Part shown: positions 1 through 8,162 of the stretch, piece by piece | Position numbering within the stretch: position 1 is the stretch's first letter | Layout of the letters: each line of letters begins with the position of its first letter | Source: Bacteroides sp. ET71 | Lineage (GTDB): Bacteria > Bacteroidota > Bacteroidia > Bacteroidales > Bacteroidaceae | Length of the DNA stretch: 64,000 nt | Reading direction: 5' to 3' | Assembly (NCBI RefSeq): GCF_023336905.1 | Contig: NZ_JAMBLS010000015.1 | Coordinates: 1 to 64,000, forward strand | Program-made: the position numbers and the translations under genes | Notes under the pieces: generated by a model | Database searches by the model: none | What the model was told of the DNA's origin: nothing | Seen by the model: the letters and a program-made list of their open reading frames with translations, nothing else

Positions 1-1099
1 TATTCCCGGCGGTGAGTTGTGCCAGTTGTATCAGCGTCAGTTCCACCAGCAGGCGCTTGTTGCGGCTGAGGCGGTAGCTCAAATCGCAGTCGTTGCACAG
101 CTTAATGGCTTGATACAAGAAAGGCAGGGGGCATTGCCGGGCTTGCTCGCCGTAGCGTTGCCGGATGCTGGCTCCTACTTCAAGCAGGGGCAGGGTGGCG
201 GCATCTGTGCTGACCAGCAGGTCGCGGAAATGGGCTGCCAATCCGGTGATGAAATGGTTGCCGTCGAAGCCCTTGTTCAGTATCTCGTTGAACAACAGCA
301 AGGCATCGCTCACTTTGTTGTTCAGCAAGACGTCTGTCAGGCGGAAATAGTACTCGTAGTCCAGCACGTTGAGGTTTTCTATCACTTGCTGATAGGTGAT
401 GTGTCCTCCTGTGAAGCTGGCTGCCTGGTCGAAGATGGATAGTGCGTCACGCATTCCGCCGTCGGCTTTCAAGGCAATGACGTTTAGTGCTTCCGGTTCG
501 GCGGTGATGCCTTCTTTGGAGGCCACATAGGCCAGGTGGGCCACGATGTCTTCTACGCCGATGCGTTGGAAATCGTATATCTGGCAGCGCGAGAGGATGG
601 TGGGCAATATTTTGTGCTTCTCCGTCGTGGCCAGGATGAAGATGGCATGTTGGGGCGGTTCTTCCAATGTCTTCAGGAAAGCATTGAATGCTGAGGCCGA
701 GAGCATGTGTACCTCGTCAATGATGTAGACTTTGTATTTGCCTATTTGTGGCGGGATGCGTACCTGTTCTACCAACTGGCGGATGTCGTCCACCGAGTTG
801 TTGGATGCGGCATCCAGTTCGTGTATGTTGTACGAACGGTGTTCGTTGAAGGCCGTGCAGGATTCACATTCGTTGCATGCTTCTCCGTCGGAAGTCAGAT
901 GCAGGCAATTGATGGTTTTGGCAAAAATCCTGGCGCAAGTGGTCTTGCCTACTCCGCGCGGTCCGCAGAACAAATAGGCATGGGCCAGTTTGCCGGTGAT
1001 GATGGCATTTTTCAGCGTGGTGGTCAAGGCTCGTTGCCCCACTACTGATTCGAAGGTGGCAGGACGGTATTTGCGGGCTGATACAATATAGTTTTCCAT
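1..1099 (-). CDS. dnaX: DNA polymerase III subunit gamma/tau (5' part; C-terminus outside window)
   Basis: Clamp-loader ATPase of the replicative polymerase. The gene begins at an ATG at 1099 and runs off the left edge, so about 366 N-terminal residues are visible. Near the N-terminus are the Walker A motif (CGPRGVGKTTCARIFAK), a cysteine cluster typical of the zinc module of DnaX (CLHLTSDGEACNECESC), the Walker B box (YIIDEVHML), the LEEPP segment and the SRC sensor motif (LPTILSRCQIYDF). This order is diagnostic for DnaX. It is transcribed divergently from the ftsB/divIC-like gene, and a TAnnTTTG box lies at 1132-1139. The gamma/tau C-terminal domains cannot be judged. The call is secure. 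Confidence 0.96.
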   Translation of the reverse strand, partial: MENYIVSARKYRPATFESVVGQRALTTTLKNAIITGKLAHAYLFCGPRGVGKTTCARIFAKTINCLHLTSDGEACNECESCTAFNEHRSYNIHELDAASNNSVDDIRQLVEQVRIPPQIGKYKVYIIDEVHMLSASAFNAFLKTLEEPPQHAIFILATTEKHKILPTILSRCQIYDFQRIGVEDIVAHLAYVASKEGITAEPEALNVIALKADGGMRDALSIFDQAASFTGGHITYQQVIENLNVLDYEYYFRLTDVLLNNKVSDALLLFNEILNKGFDGNHFITGLAAHFRDLLVSTDAATLPLLEVGASIRQRYGEQARQCPLPFLYQAIKLCNDCDLSYRLSRNKRLLVELTLIQLAQLTAGN

Positions 1100-1131
1100 A
1101 TATGAGGGGTTCAAGTGACGTTCGTAGTGTG

Positions 1132-1139
1132 CAAATGTA
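1132..1139 (-). promoter_or_regulatory. Bacteroides-type -7 box for dnaX
   Basis: Minus-strand sequence TACATTTG matches the TAnnTTTG consensus 33 bases upstream of the dnaX start. No clear -33 TTTG was found. Confidence 0.5.
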
Positions 1140-1172
1140 GGCAAAAAAAAGCAATATCTCGGTTATTCGTCT

Positions 1173-1180
1173 TATCTTTG
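1173..1180 (+). promoter_or_regulatory. Bacteroides-type -7 box for the ftsB/divIC-like gene
   Basis: TATCTTTG matches the TAnnTTTG consensus 28 bases before the start codon at 1209. It lies back to back with the dnaX box, giving a compact divergent promoter region. Confidence 0.55.
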
Positions 1181-1208
1181 TGGGCGTTAATAATGCTTTT
1201 GTGTCGAT

Positions 1209-1517
1209 ATGGATAAACTAGCTTCCCTTTGGGCTTTTGTTGGTAGGCATAAGTATGTCATAACCCTTGCGGCCTTTTTCCTGTATGTGGCCTTTCTGGA
1301 TCAGAATAGTTTGATACGTCGTTGGGGGTATTCGTTGGAAGAGAGCCGCCTGCGCGATGAGATAGAAAAATATCGGCTTGAGTATGAGGAAAATACCGAG
1401 CGGTTGAACGAATTGATGGTGGATTCGGGTGCCATCGAGCGTATTGCCAGAGAGAAATATTTTATGAAAAAACCGAATGAAGATATATTCGTATTTGAAG
1501 AAGATATAACTGAATGA
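1209..1517 (+). CDS. FtsB/DivIC-family septum formation initiator
   Basis: Small bitopic cell-division protein of 102 residues. A short N-terminal cytoplasmic stretch is followed by one membrane segment (about residues 17-31, YVITLAAFFLYVAFL), then a charged coiled coil (about 40-72, LEESRLRDEIEKYRLEYEENTERLNEL) and a conserved tail (AIERIAREKYFMKKPNEDIFVF), the layout of FtsB and DivIC. Family members form a complex with FtsL and FtsQ at the division septum. The stop overlaps the next start as ATGA (1514-1517), suggesting translational coupling. Confidence 0.88.
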   Translation: MDKLASLWAFVGRHKYVITLAAFFLYVAFLDQNSLIRRWGYSLEESRLRDEIEKYRLEYEENTERLNELMVDSGAIERIAREKYFMKKPNEDIFVFEEDITE

Positions 1518-1867
1518 AAACTTTGATTCCTGCCTTTTTTGTTGTCGGGGCCGTGATGTCGTTGGGCAGTGCGGTGGCTTATATCACCCACTGGCCGTTG
1601 GCTCCTTATTTCTTTATGGTCGGCTCTTTGTTGGTGGCCGTGGCGCAGATATTTGCTCCTTCTGAGGTCGATTCCGTCAATGTGCGCCGTTTGCGCCGTC
1701 AACAGGCTTTGGGTGCCTTGATGTTGGTGCTGACAGGGCCGCTGATGATTTTTTTGCATGGCAACGAATGGATAGTCTCGTTGACCATTGCTGCTGTTAT
1801 CGAATTGTTCACATCTATCCGCCTTCCGCAAGAGGAAGAAAAGGAAAAACAGGCCCGGAAAGGCTAA
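1514..1867 (+). CDS. Small four-helix membrane protein, function unknown
   Basis: A 117-residue protein, nearly all hydrophobic. About four membrane segments can be seen (roughly residues 3-25, 28-50, 66-86 and 89-106), ending in a charged tail of Glu and Lys (LPQEEEKEKQARKG). It starts inside the stop codon of the ftsB/divIC-like gene, so the two are almost certainly co-transcribed. No catalytic motif was recognised; the pairing hints at a cell-envelope role but does not prove one. Confidence 0.75.
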   Translation: MKTLIPAFFVVGAVMSLGSAVAYITHWPLAPYFFMVGSLLVAVAQIFAPSEVDSVNVRRLRRQQALGALMLVLTGPLMIFLHGNEWIVSLTIAAVIELFTSIRLPQEEEKEKQARKG

Positions 1868-1937
1868 TAGCTCTTTTTTTGTCAGGAAAATATAGGAATG
1901 AGATAAAATAGTATCATGTTTTTGCCATTCAATCTCT

Positions 1938-1945
1938 TATCTTTG
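1938..1945 (+). promoter_or_regulatory. -7 box for the mannan operon
   Basis: TATCTTTG, a perfect TAnnTTTG match, 40 bases before the chosen start of the GH26 gene. A TTTG at 1921-1924 is too close to be a normal -33 box. Confidence 0.5.
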
Positions 1946-1984
1946 TAGCTGTGAATTGATACTATTTTTATGTACATCTATCTA

Positions 1985-3121
1985 ATGAAAAGCATAGGTA
2001 TGGAAAAACATCTGACCCGGGCTGCCGTACTTCTGACGACAGGCCTGTTGGTAGCTTGTAATCCGGGCAAAAAAGACCAGAAGAACGCAGCAGAAGAAAC
2101 GTGGACACGCACAGAGGAAACGGAAAAATTGTTGACTAATTTGAAAGGTACATCGGCTCAAGGTGTCATGTTCGGACATCATGATGACACGGTGTATGGC
2201 ATTGGCTGGGAAGGCGAAGAAGGACGCTCGGACGTGAAGAGCGTGTGTGGTGATTATCCGGCAGTCATCAGTTTCGATTTGGGAGAGGTTGAATTAGGCG
2301 GGCCACGTAATTTGGACAAAGTGGCTTTTGATACGTTGCGGAAAGAAATTGTGAAACAATATCAGCGAGGAGGCATGGTTTCGCTCAGTTGGCATGCGCG
2401 TAATCCGAAAACCGGGGGCGATGCATGGGATGTGAGTGATACGACGGTGGTGAAGTCTATCCTGCCGGGAGGAGAGAATCATGATAAGTTTGCCGGATGG
2501 TTGGGAACGGTGGCTGATTTTATGAATTCGTTGAAAACTCCTGAAGGCGTGAAGGTTCCTGTGCTTTTCCGTCCGTGGCATGAACATACCGGCAGTTGGT
2601 TCTGGTGGGGCGAGAAGCTTTGCTCTCCCGATGAGTATAAAACTTTGTGGCGCATGACGGTGGACAGCCTGCGTGTGCATGGGGTGGATAATGCGCTTTA
2701 TGCGTACTCCACAGGTGGTGAACCGCAGGATACTACGCAATATTTGGTCCGTTATCCGGGGGATGACTTGATTGATGTAATAGGTTTTGATACCTACCAG
2801 TTTGACAAGCAAGCTTTCGTAGAAACGATGAACCGCATGTTGGGCATCATCACAACGTTGGGGCAGACGCACGATAAGGTGCCTGCGCTGACGGAAGTGG
2901 GTTACGAAGGTGTTCCTGATGCCAAATGGTGGACGGGCACTTTGTGGCCGGTTCTGGAGAAATATCCTACATTGTCTTATGTGTTGGTGTGGCGTAATGC
3001 ACGTGAAAGGGTAACTCACTATTATGCTCCTTATCCGGGGCAAGTTTCTGCCGATGATTTCGTGAAATTCTATGAACTTCCGGAGACGTTGTTTGCATCG
3101 GAAGTGCAACTTTATAAGTAA
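1985..3121 (+). CDS. manA: GH26 beta-mannanase lipoprotein (probably periplasmic)
   Basis: Glycoside hydrolase family 26 endo-1,4-beta-mannanase, about 378 residues. Starts at 1970, 1985 or 2000 are all possible; all keep the lipoprotein signal LLVAC. The acid/base Glu lies in WHEHTGSWFWWG (residue 200) and the nucleophile Glu in LTEVGYEG (residue 304), so the active site looks intact. After the lipidated Cys come NPGKK, basic rather than acidic, which argues against surface export and for a periplasmic enzyme that trims mannan to mannobiose. It is first in an operon with GH130, symporter, epimerase and esterase genes, the same order of functions as the characterised Bacteroides fragilis mannan pathway; the symbol is used by analogy. 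Confidence 0.9.
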   Translation: MKSIGMEKHLTRAAVLLTTGLLVACNPGKKDQKNAAEETWTRTEETEKLLTNLKGTSAQGVMFGHHDDTVYGIGWEGEEGRSDVKSVCGDYPAVISFDLGEVELGGPRNLDKVAFDTLRKEIVKQYQRGGMVSLSWHARNPKTGGDAWDVSDTTVVKSILPGGENHDKFAGWLGTVADFMNSLKTPEGVKVPVLFRPWHEHTGSWFWWGEKLCSPDEYKTLWRMTVDSLRVHGVDNALYAYSTGGEPQDTTQYLVRYPGDDLIDVIGFDTYQFDKQAFVETMNRMLGIITTLGQTHDKVPALTEVGYEGVPDAKWWTGTLWPVLEKYPTLSYVLVWRNARERVTHYYAPYPGQVSADDFVKFYELPETLFASEVQLYK

Positions 3122-3156
3122 ACATTATTTAAATAAAGTCTTTGAAATAAGAACCT

Positions 3157-3254
3157 GCCGTTTAAAATTCATTTTCCCTGTCATCCCGAGCGTTGTTCTC
3201 CTCCGACAAACGGGGGTAGGTAAGCGGGAACGATTTTAAACGACAGACTCTAAG
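3157..3254. repeat. Dispersed palindromic repeat, copy A (short form)
   Basis: Sits in the 156-base gap between the GH26 and GH130 genes. It starts with TTTAAAATTCATTTTCCCTG, continues with GTCATCCCGAGCG and ends with GATTTTAAACGACAGACTC. The middle is replaced by a stretch containing TTGTTCTCCTCCGACAAACG, which has an inverted relative in copy E. It lies inside the probable mannan transcript. Confidence 0.75.
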
Positions 3255-3277
3255 AAAATAATAAAATGTAGATTAAT

Positions 3278-4453
3278 ATGGAAAAGTCATTTAATGAAAA
3301 AGTAAAGGAACTCTTCCGGCAACATGAAGAATTGGTTTCGCGGAAGAATATTCCGGTAGAAGGGGGAAATGGTATCTTTACCCGTTATCAGTATCCTATC
3401 TTGACTGCGGCTCATGCTCCAATTTTCTGGCGTTATGACTTGGATGAAAAGACCAATCCTTATCTGATGGAACGTATCGGTGTGAATGCTACTTTGAATT
3501 CGGGTGCTATCAAATGGAATGGCAAGTATTTGTTGGTGGTGCGCGTTGAGGGTGCAGACCGTAAGTCGTTCTTTGCTGTGGCTGAAAGTCCTAATGGTGT
3601 GGACAATTTCCGTTTCTGGGATTATCCCATCACAATGCCGGATGATGTGGTGCCTGCTACCAATATCTATGACATGCGCCTTACTGCTCATGAAGATGGT
3701 TGGATTTATGGCATTTTCTGTGCTGAGCGTCATGATGACAGTGCTCCGGCTGGCGATTTGTCTGCTGCTACGGCTACGGCTGGCATTGCCCGCACCAAAG
3801 ATTTGAAAAACTGGGAACGCCTGCCTGACCTGAAGAGCAAGAGCCAGCAGCGGAATGTGGTGTTGCATCCTGAGTTTGTCAATGGGAAATATGCTCTTTA
3901 CACTCGTCCGCAAGACGGATTTATTGATGCCGGCAGCGGTGGAGGTATCGGCTGGGCATTGGTAGATGACATCACGCATGCTGAAGTGAAAGAAGAAAAA
4001 ATCATAGACCAGCGTTATTATCATACAATCAAGGAGGTGAAGAATGGCGAAGGACCGCATCCTATCAAAACTCCGAAGGGTTGGTTGCATTTGGCTCATG
4101 GTGTACGTGGTTGTGCTGCCGGTTTGCGTTATGTGCTCTATCTGTATATGACTTCATTGGAAGATCCTTCGAAACTGATAGCTTCTCCTGCGGGGGCTTT
4201 TATGGTGCCTGAAGGTGATGAACGTGTGGGCGATGTAAGCAATGTGCTCTTTTCTAACGGTTGGATTGCCGATGAAGACGGGACTGTGTTCATCTATTAT
4301 GCGTCCAGTGATACGAGGATGCATGTTGCCACATCTACGGTAGATAAGCTGGTGGATTATTGTTTGAATACGCCTGCCGATGGTTTTACTACAACGGCTT
4401 CGGTGGAAAAATTGAAGAAACTGATTGATAAAAATTTTAAAGTGGGATTTTAA
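3278..4453 (+). CDS. GH130 4-O-beta-D-mannosyl-D-glucose phosphorylase
   Basis: Cytoplasmic enzyme that phosphorolyses beta-1,4-mannosyl-glucose to alpha-mannose 1-phosphate and glucose. The 391-residue sequence has the GH130 five-bladed layout and characteristic stretches: RYQYPILTAAHAP near the N-terminus, GVNATLNSGAI, the phosphate/substrate region LVVRVEGADRKSFFAVAESP, NIYDMRLT with the conserved Asp, and HGVRGCAAGLRYVLYLYM. There is no signal peptide. Length and motifs fit the GH130 subfamily 1 enzyme first characterised from Bacteroides fragilis, and the adjacent cellobiose 2-epimerase supplies its substrate from mannobiose. Subfamily 2 (mannooligosaccharide phosphorylase) is less likely because of the epimerase context. 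Confidence 0.92.
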   Translation: MEKSFNEKVKELFRQHEELVSRKNIPVEGGNGIFTRYQYPILTAAHAPIFWRYDLDEKTNPYLMERIGVNATLNSGAIKWNGKYLLVVRVEGADRKSFFAVAESPNGVDNFRFWDYPITMPDDVVPATNIYDMRLTAHEDGWIYGIFCAERHDDSAPAGDLSAATATAGIARTKDLKNWERLPDLKSKSQQRNVVLHPEFVNGKYALYTRPQDGFIDAGSGGGIGWALVDDITHAEVKEEKIIDQRYYHTIKEVKNGEGPHPIKTPKGWLHLAHGVRGCAAGLRYVLYLYMTSLEDPSKLIASPAGAFMVPEGDERVGDVSNVLFSNGWIADEDGTVFIYYASSDTRMHVATSTVDKLVDYCLNTPADGFTTTASVEKLKKLIDKNFKVGF

Positions 4454-4557
4454 GTTTTGACTGTAACAGACGCGAGGGCAGGCTACATGATGAGCAATCG
4501 GTGGCCTGCTGCTCGCTGACTGATTTCTAAGTAATCATTAACTCTAAATCAAGTATC

Positions 4558-5940
4558 ATGGCGACATTGAAAGAAAAAATAGGCTATGGGTTTGGCGACA
4601 TGTCTTCGTCGATGTTTTGGAAAATCTTCTCTTATTACTTGCCTTTCTTTTATTCTAATATTTTTGGTTTGACATTGGCAGATGCGGGTTTGTTGATGTT
4701 GATAACTCGTATCTGGGATGCGGTTTCAGACCCGATGATGGGTGTGATAGCCGACCGAACGAAAACCCGTTGGGGACGTTATCGTCCTTATTTGCTATGG
4801 ATATCTGCTCCGTTTGCGATTGCGGGGATTTTGCTTTTCACTACTCCTGATTGGAGCTATACAGGGAAACTAATCTGGGCTTATGCCACTTATATATTGA
4901 TGATGACTGTCTATACGGGTATCAACGTGCCCTATGGGGCTATGTTGGGGGTGATGACGGATGATTCGAATACCAAGACAGTCTTTTCTTCCTACCGCAT
5001 GTTCTTTGCCTATGGAGGTAGCTTCATTGCTTTGGGGGCTTGGGAGCCTTTGTGCAATGTGTTCCGTTCGATGGGTTATAGTCTGGCCGGTAGTTGGCAA
5101 TACTCTATGATAATTATTGCATGTATCTGTTTCTGCGGTTTCTTGCTTTGTTTCAGCATGACCCGTGAGCATGTAAAGAATGTTTCGGGCGAATCGCTGG
5201 GCAAAGATGTGAAGTCGCTGGTGACTAATTCACCGTGGTGGATATTGAATGGTGTGGCTTTGCTGTCTAATTTCTTCAACACTGTACGTGGCGCTACGGC
5301 GGCCTATTATTTCAAGGATTATGTCAGTGGTGATGCTTTCTTGGACTTCGGGGCGTTTACCATTGTGCTCTATGCTGGTCTTTTCTTAATGATTGGTGAG
5401 GTCTGCAATATGTTGGGGGTAGCGTTGGCTGTTCCTTTCTCGACTCGTCTGGGCAAGAAGTCTACCTATTATTTGGCATTGGTTTGTCTTGTGGTTTTCA
5501 GTGTGCTGTTCTTCTTCGTGCCCAATACGGTTGCCGGCTGGTGGCTGATGATGCTGTTCCAGGTGCTGATATCCATTTGTACGGGCATCATATCTCCGTT
5601 GATATGGAGCATGTATGCCGATGTGGCCGACTATGCCGAGCATAAGGACGGTACGGCATCTACGGGACTGATATTTTCTTCCGGTTCTATGGCACAGAAG
5701 TTCGGGGGCGCTTTTGCCGGTTGGGCAGTAATGGCATTGTTGGCTGCCTTCGGCTATAATACGGCGGAAGGCGCTGTACAGACTCCCGAGGCTATCAATG
5801 GTTTGAAGTATCTGATGAGCTTTATTCCGGCCGGTATAGCTGTTCTTTCTGTTTTGGTAATATTCATTTATCCGCTTAACCGCTCGCGGATGGCTACTAT
5901 CAATGCTGAATTGAAGGAGCGGAGAAAGGAGCAAAAATAA
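4558..5940 (+). CDS. GPH/MFS-family sugar:cation symporter (probable mannobiose importer)
   Basis: A 460-residue polytopic inner-membrane transporter with about 12 hydrophobic segments. The N-terminal half has the glycoside-pentoside-hexuronide family signature: KIGYGFGDMSSSMFWK, then DAVSDPMMGVIADRTKTRWGRYRPYLLW, and a second-half SMYADVADYAEHKDGTASTG. The chain ends in a basic tail (ELKERRKEQK). It lies between the phosphorylase and the epimerase, with one base separating it from the latter, so mannobiose or a short manno-oligosaccharide is the inferred cargo; the sequence alone does not prove specificity. Confidence 0.87.
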   Translation: MATLKEKIGYGFGDMSSSMFWKIFSYYLPFFYSNIFGLTLADAGLLMLITRIWDAVSDPMMGVIADRTKTRWGRYRPYLLWISAPFAIAGILLFTTPDWSYTGKLIWAYATYILMMTVYTGINVPYGAMLGVMTDDSNTKTVFSSYRMFFAYGGSFIALGAWEPLCNVFRSMGYSLAGSWQYSMIIIACICFCGFLLCFSMTREHVKNVSGESLGKDVKSLVTNSPWWILNGVALLSNFFNTVRGATAAYYFKDYVSGDAFLDFGAFTIVLYAGLFLMIGEVCNMLGVALAVPFSTRLGKKSTYYLALVCLVVFSVLFFFVPNTVAGWWLMMLFQVLISICTGIISPLIWSMYADVADYAEHKDGTASTGLIFSSGSMAQKFGGAFAGWAVMALLAAFGYNTAEGAVQTPEAINGLKYLMSFIPAGIAVLSVLVIFIYPLNRSRMATINAELKERRKEQK

Positions 5941-5941
5941 T

Positions 5942-7132
5942 ATGAAAGACATTGCTGTGATGAGGAAGGAGGTGCAGGACGAGTTGGTCAATGACATCCT
6001 GCCTTTCTGGATGAATAAAATGGTTGATTCTGAGAATGGTGGTTTCTATGGCCGCATCACCGGGCGGGAGAAACTGATGCCCGAGGCTGAAAAAGGGGCT
6101 ATCCTTAATGCTCGTATCTTGTGGACTTTCTCGGCTGCTTATCGTTTGCTGAAGAAGCCTGAGTATCTGGAGACGGCCACGCGGGCCAAGCGGTACATCA
6201 TTGACCATTTCTATGACAAGGAATATGGCGGGGTGTATTGGTCGGTCGACTACAAAGGTGAACCGCTGGACACGAAGAAGCAAATCTATGCTTTGGGCTT
6301 TGCCGTCTATGGCTTGAGTGAGTATAACCGGGCTACGGGCGATGAGGAGGCGTTGGATTATGCCATCCGGCTGTTCGAGAGCATCGAAAAGTATAGCTTT
6401 GATGCGAAAAAGAACGGGTATTGCGAGGCGTTGACGCGGGAGTGGGGCGAGATTGCCGACATGCGTCTGAGCGACAAGGACGAGAACGAGCGCAAGACGA
6501 TGAATACTCATCTGCACATTCTGGAGCCTTATACCAACCTGTATCGCGTATGGAAAGACAAGCGGCTGGAGAAGCAGTTGCGTAACCTCATTAAGTTGTT
6601 TACGACCAAGATTCTCAACATCAGGACGGGGCACTTGGAGTTGTTTTTCGATGACGATTGGGTGAGCAAATACCGTATCATCTCTTACGGGCACGACATT
6701 GAGGCTTCGTGGCTGATACACGAAGCGGCTCTTGTGCTGGGCGATCCGGAGGTGCTGAACAAAGTGGAACCTTTGGTGGAATACATAGCTGCAGCGGCTG
6801 ACGAGGGTTTGGCACCCGACGGGGCCATGATTTACGAGACTTTTGTGGATAAGGGAAAGACGGATACGGAGCGTCATTGGTGGGTACAGGCCGAGAACGT
6901 GGTGGGGCACGTCAATTTGTACCAGTATTTTGATGACGAAGTGGCTTTGCAGAAGGCTTTCCGCTGCTGGAACTTTATCAAGGGGCACTTGATTGACCGG
7001 GTGAATGGTGAGTGGCATTGGAGCGTGTTCCCTGATGGTTCGGTGAATGTGAACGAAGACAAAGCCGGCTTCTGGAAGTGTCCTTACCACAACGGGCGCA
7101 TGTGCATGGAGATTATAGAACGTTTTGAATAA
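5942..7132 (+). CDS. Cellobiose 2-epimerase (AGE family)
   Basis: Cytoplasmic epimerase of 396 residues that would convert beta-1,4-mannobiose to mannosyl-glucose for the GH130 enzyme. It is an all-alpha (alpha/alpha)6-barrel protein of the N-acylglucosamine 2-epimerase superfamily. Visible family stretches are NGGFYGRI near the N-terminus, NARILWTFSAAYR, MNTHLHILEPYTNLYRVW, YGHDIEASWLI with the catalytic His, RHWWVQAENVVG, and the C-terminal FWKCPYHNGRMCME carrying another essential His. Length matches characterised cellobiose 2-epimerases. The start is one base after the symporter stop. Confidence 0.93.
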   Translation: MKDIAVMRKEVQDELVNDILPFWMNKMVDSENGGFYGRITGREKLMPEAEKGAILNARILWTFSAAYRLLKKPEYLETATRAKRYIIDHFYDKEYGGVYWSVDYKGEPLDTKKQIYALGFAVYGLSEYNRATGDEEALDYAIRLFESIEKYSFDAKKNGYCEALTREWGEIADMRLSDKDENERKTMNTHLHILEPYTNLYRVWKDKRLEKQLRNLIKLFTTKILNIRTGHLELFFDDDWVSKYRIISYGHDIEASWLIHEAALVLGDPEVLNKVEPLVEYIAAAADEGLAPDGAMIYETFVDKGKTDTERHWWVQAENVVGHVNLYQYFDDEVALQKAFRCWNFIKGHLIDRVNGEWHWSVFPDGSVNVNEDKAGFWKCPYHNGRMCMEIIERFE

Positions 7133-7155
7133 TAAGTAGTAAAGTAGTAAAAAAG

Positions 7156-7953
7156 ATGAAGAATTTCTTCGTTTCATTGTTAATTTTGCTGGCGGGCTGG
7201 GGAACAGCTTCGCAGGCACAGGCGGTTTTCCCTGATTTTAGCAAGCTGAATTTCGGGTGCGACGGCAACAGTATTACGGCCGGCGAGCAGTGGTCGAAGA
7301 CGGTGGTCGACCTGCTGGGTTTTGCCACGCATCACAACGTGGCGGTAGGGTCGGCCACGTGGGCCTGCCATCCCGATACGCAAGACTATGGCAGTCAGGG
7401 GTTTGCCGGCATCTCCGGAGGGTGGCAGCCTACGGAGGATAAGGCTGAATTGCAGATGCGCCACAACAACGTGGCCAAGGTGCACATACAGAAGTTTATT
7501 GCCGAGGTGGAGAATGGTACGTATCCCGTGCCCGATGTTTTTGTCTTCTCGATGGGGACCAATGACCGGAACCTGGGCAGTGCCGCCGAGGCCTTGAAGG
7601 GCAAGACACTGGACGAGGTGGACGTGACGACTATGGCCGGCGGCGCGCGTTGGGCCATACAGACGATTCTGGAGAAGTATCCCAAGTGTCGCGTCTTTGT
7701 CTGCACGCCCATACAGACGGGCAGCGTGGAGCACAACGAACAGAATATGAAGAAGATTGCTATCTTGCGCGAGCTGTGCCAGGCTTTGTCCGTGCAATTG
7801 ATTGACTGCTATGGCGAAAGCGGTATCTGCGAGAAGTTCGAAGAACCTTCTTCGCGCGGCCGCTACCTGCGCGATGGCCTGCATCCCGATGTCGAGGGGC
7901 AGGTGCTGATGGGACGTTATATTGCTAAGGAGATTCGTAACAACTTCTTCTGA
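7156..7953 (+). CDS. Secreted SGNH/GDSL-family hydrolase
   Basis: A 265-residue protein with a cleavable signal peptide (about residues 1-22, ending ASQAQA). The SGNH blocks are present: block I FGCDGNSITAG with the nucleophile Ser in GNS, a Gly in block II, block III FSMGTNDRN with the Asn, and block V DGLHPDVEGQ with the catalytic Asp and His. The family includes esterases, deacetylases and lipases. It is the last gene of the mannan operon, 23 bases after the epimerase and followed by a strong terminator, so removal of acetyl groups from mannan or glucomannan is the best guess. The substrate is inferred from position only. Confidence 0.8.
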   Translation: MKNFFVSLLILLAGWGTASQAQAVFPDFSKLNFGCDGNSITAGEQWSKTVVDLLGFATHHNVAVGSATWACHPDTQDYGSQGFAGISGGWQPTEDKAELQMRHNNVAKVHIQKFIAEVENGTYPVPDVFVFSMGTNDRNLGSAAEALKGKTLDEVDVTTMAGGARWAIQTILEKYPKCRVFVCTPIQTGSVEHNEQNMKKIAILRELCQALSVQLIDCYGESGICEKFEEPSSRGRYLRDGLHPDVEGQVLMGRYIAKEIRNNFF

Positions 7954-7976
7954 AGTTCTTCTTGATTTGATCTGAG

Positions 7977-8012
7977 GGGGAGAGGGGCAGCCAGGCCCTC
8001 TCCCCTTTTTCT
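7977..8012 (+). terminator. Rho-independent terminator of the mannan operon
   Basis: Perfect 10-bp stem (GGGGAGAGGG at 7977-7986 with CCCTCTCCCC at 7996-8005) followed by a T run, 24 bases after the SGNH gene. Confidence 0.85.
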
Positions 8013-8013
8013 T

Positions 8014-8160
8014 TAGCGAGCAACTTGCTCTCTTACGTTCGAGCGGTCTGCTCTCTTACGTTCGAGCGGTTTGCTCGCTTTCTATGCGGCAGTCTGCCTC
8101 CTTAGTATGCGGCAGTCTGCCTCCTTACTATTTGGCAACCCGCCAAGTCTTCGCTTGGCG
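8014..8160. repeat. Cluster of tandem mini-hairpins between convergent genes
   Basis: Six or seven short palindromes in a row: GAGCAACTTGCTC, GAGCGGTCTGCTC, GAGCGGTTTGCTC, two copies of GGCAGTCTGCC, GGCAACCCGCC and CGCCAAG(TCTT)CGCTTGGCG. Spacers are themselves repeated (TCTTACGTTC twice; TCCTTA plus TATGC twice). It fills the gap between the SGNH terminator and the SLC13 stop codon. Confidence 0.75.
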
Positions 8161-8162
8161 TC

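Noticed and set aside
8014-8160. tRNA or attachment site
   Set aside because: The palindromes are too short and no cloverleaf or integrase is present.
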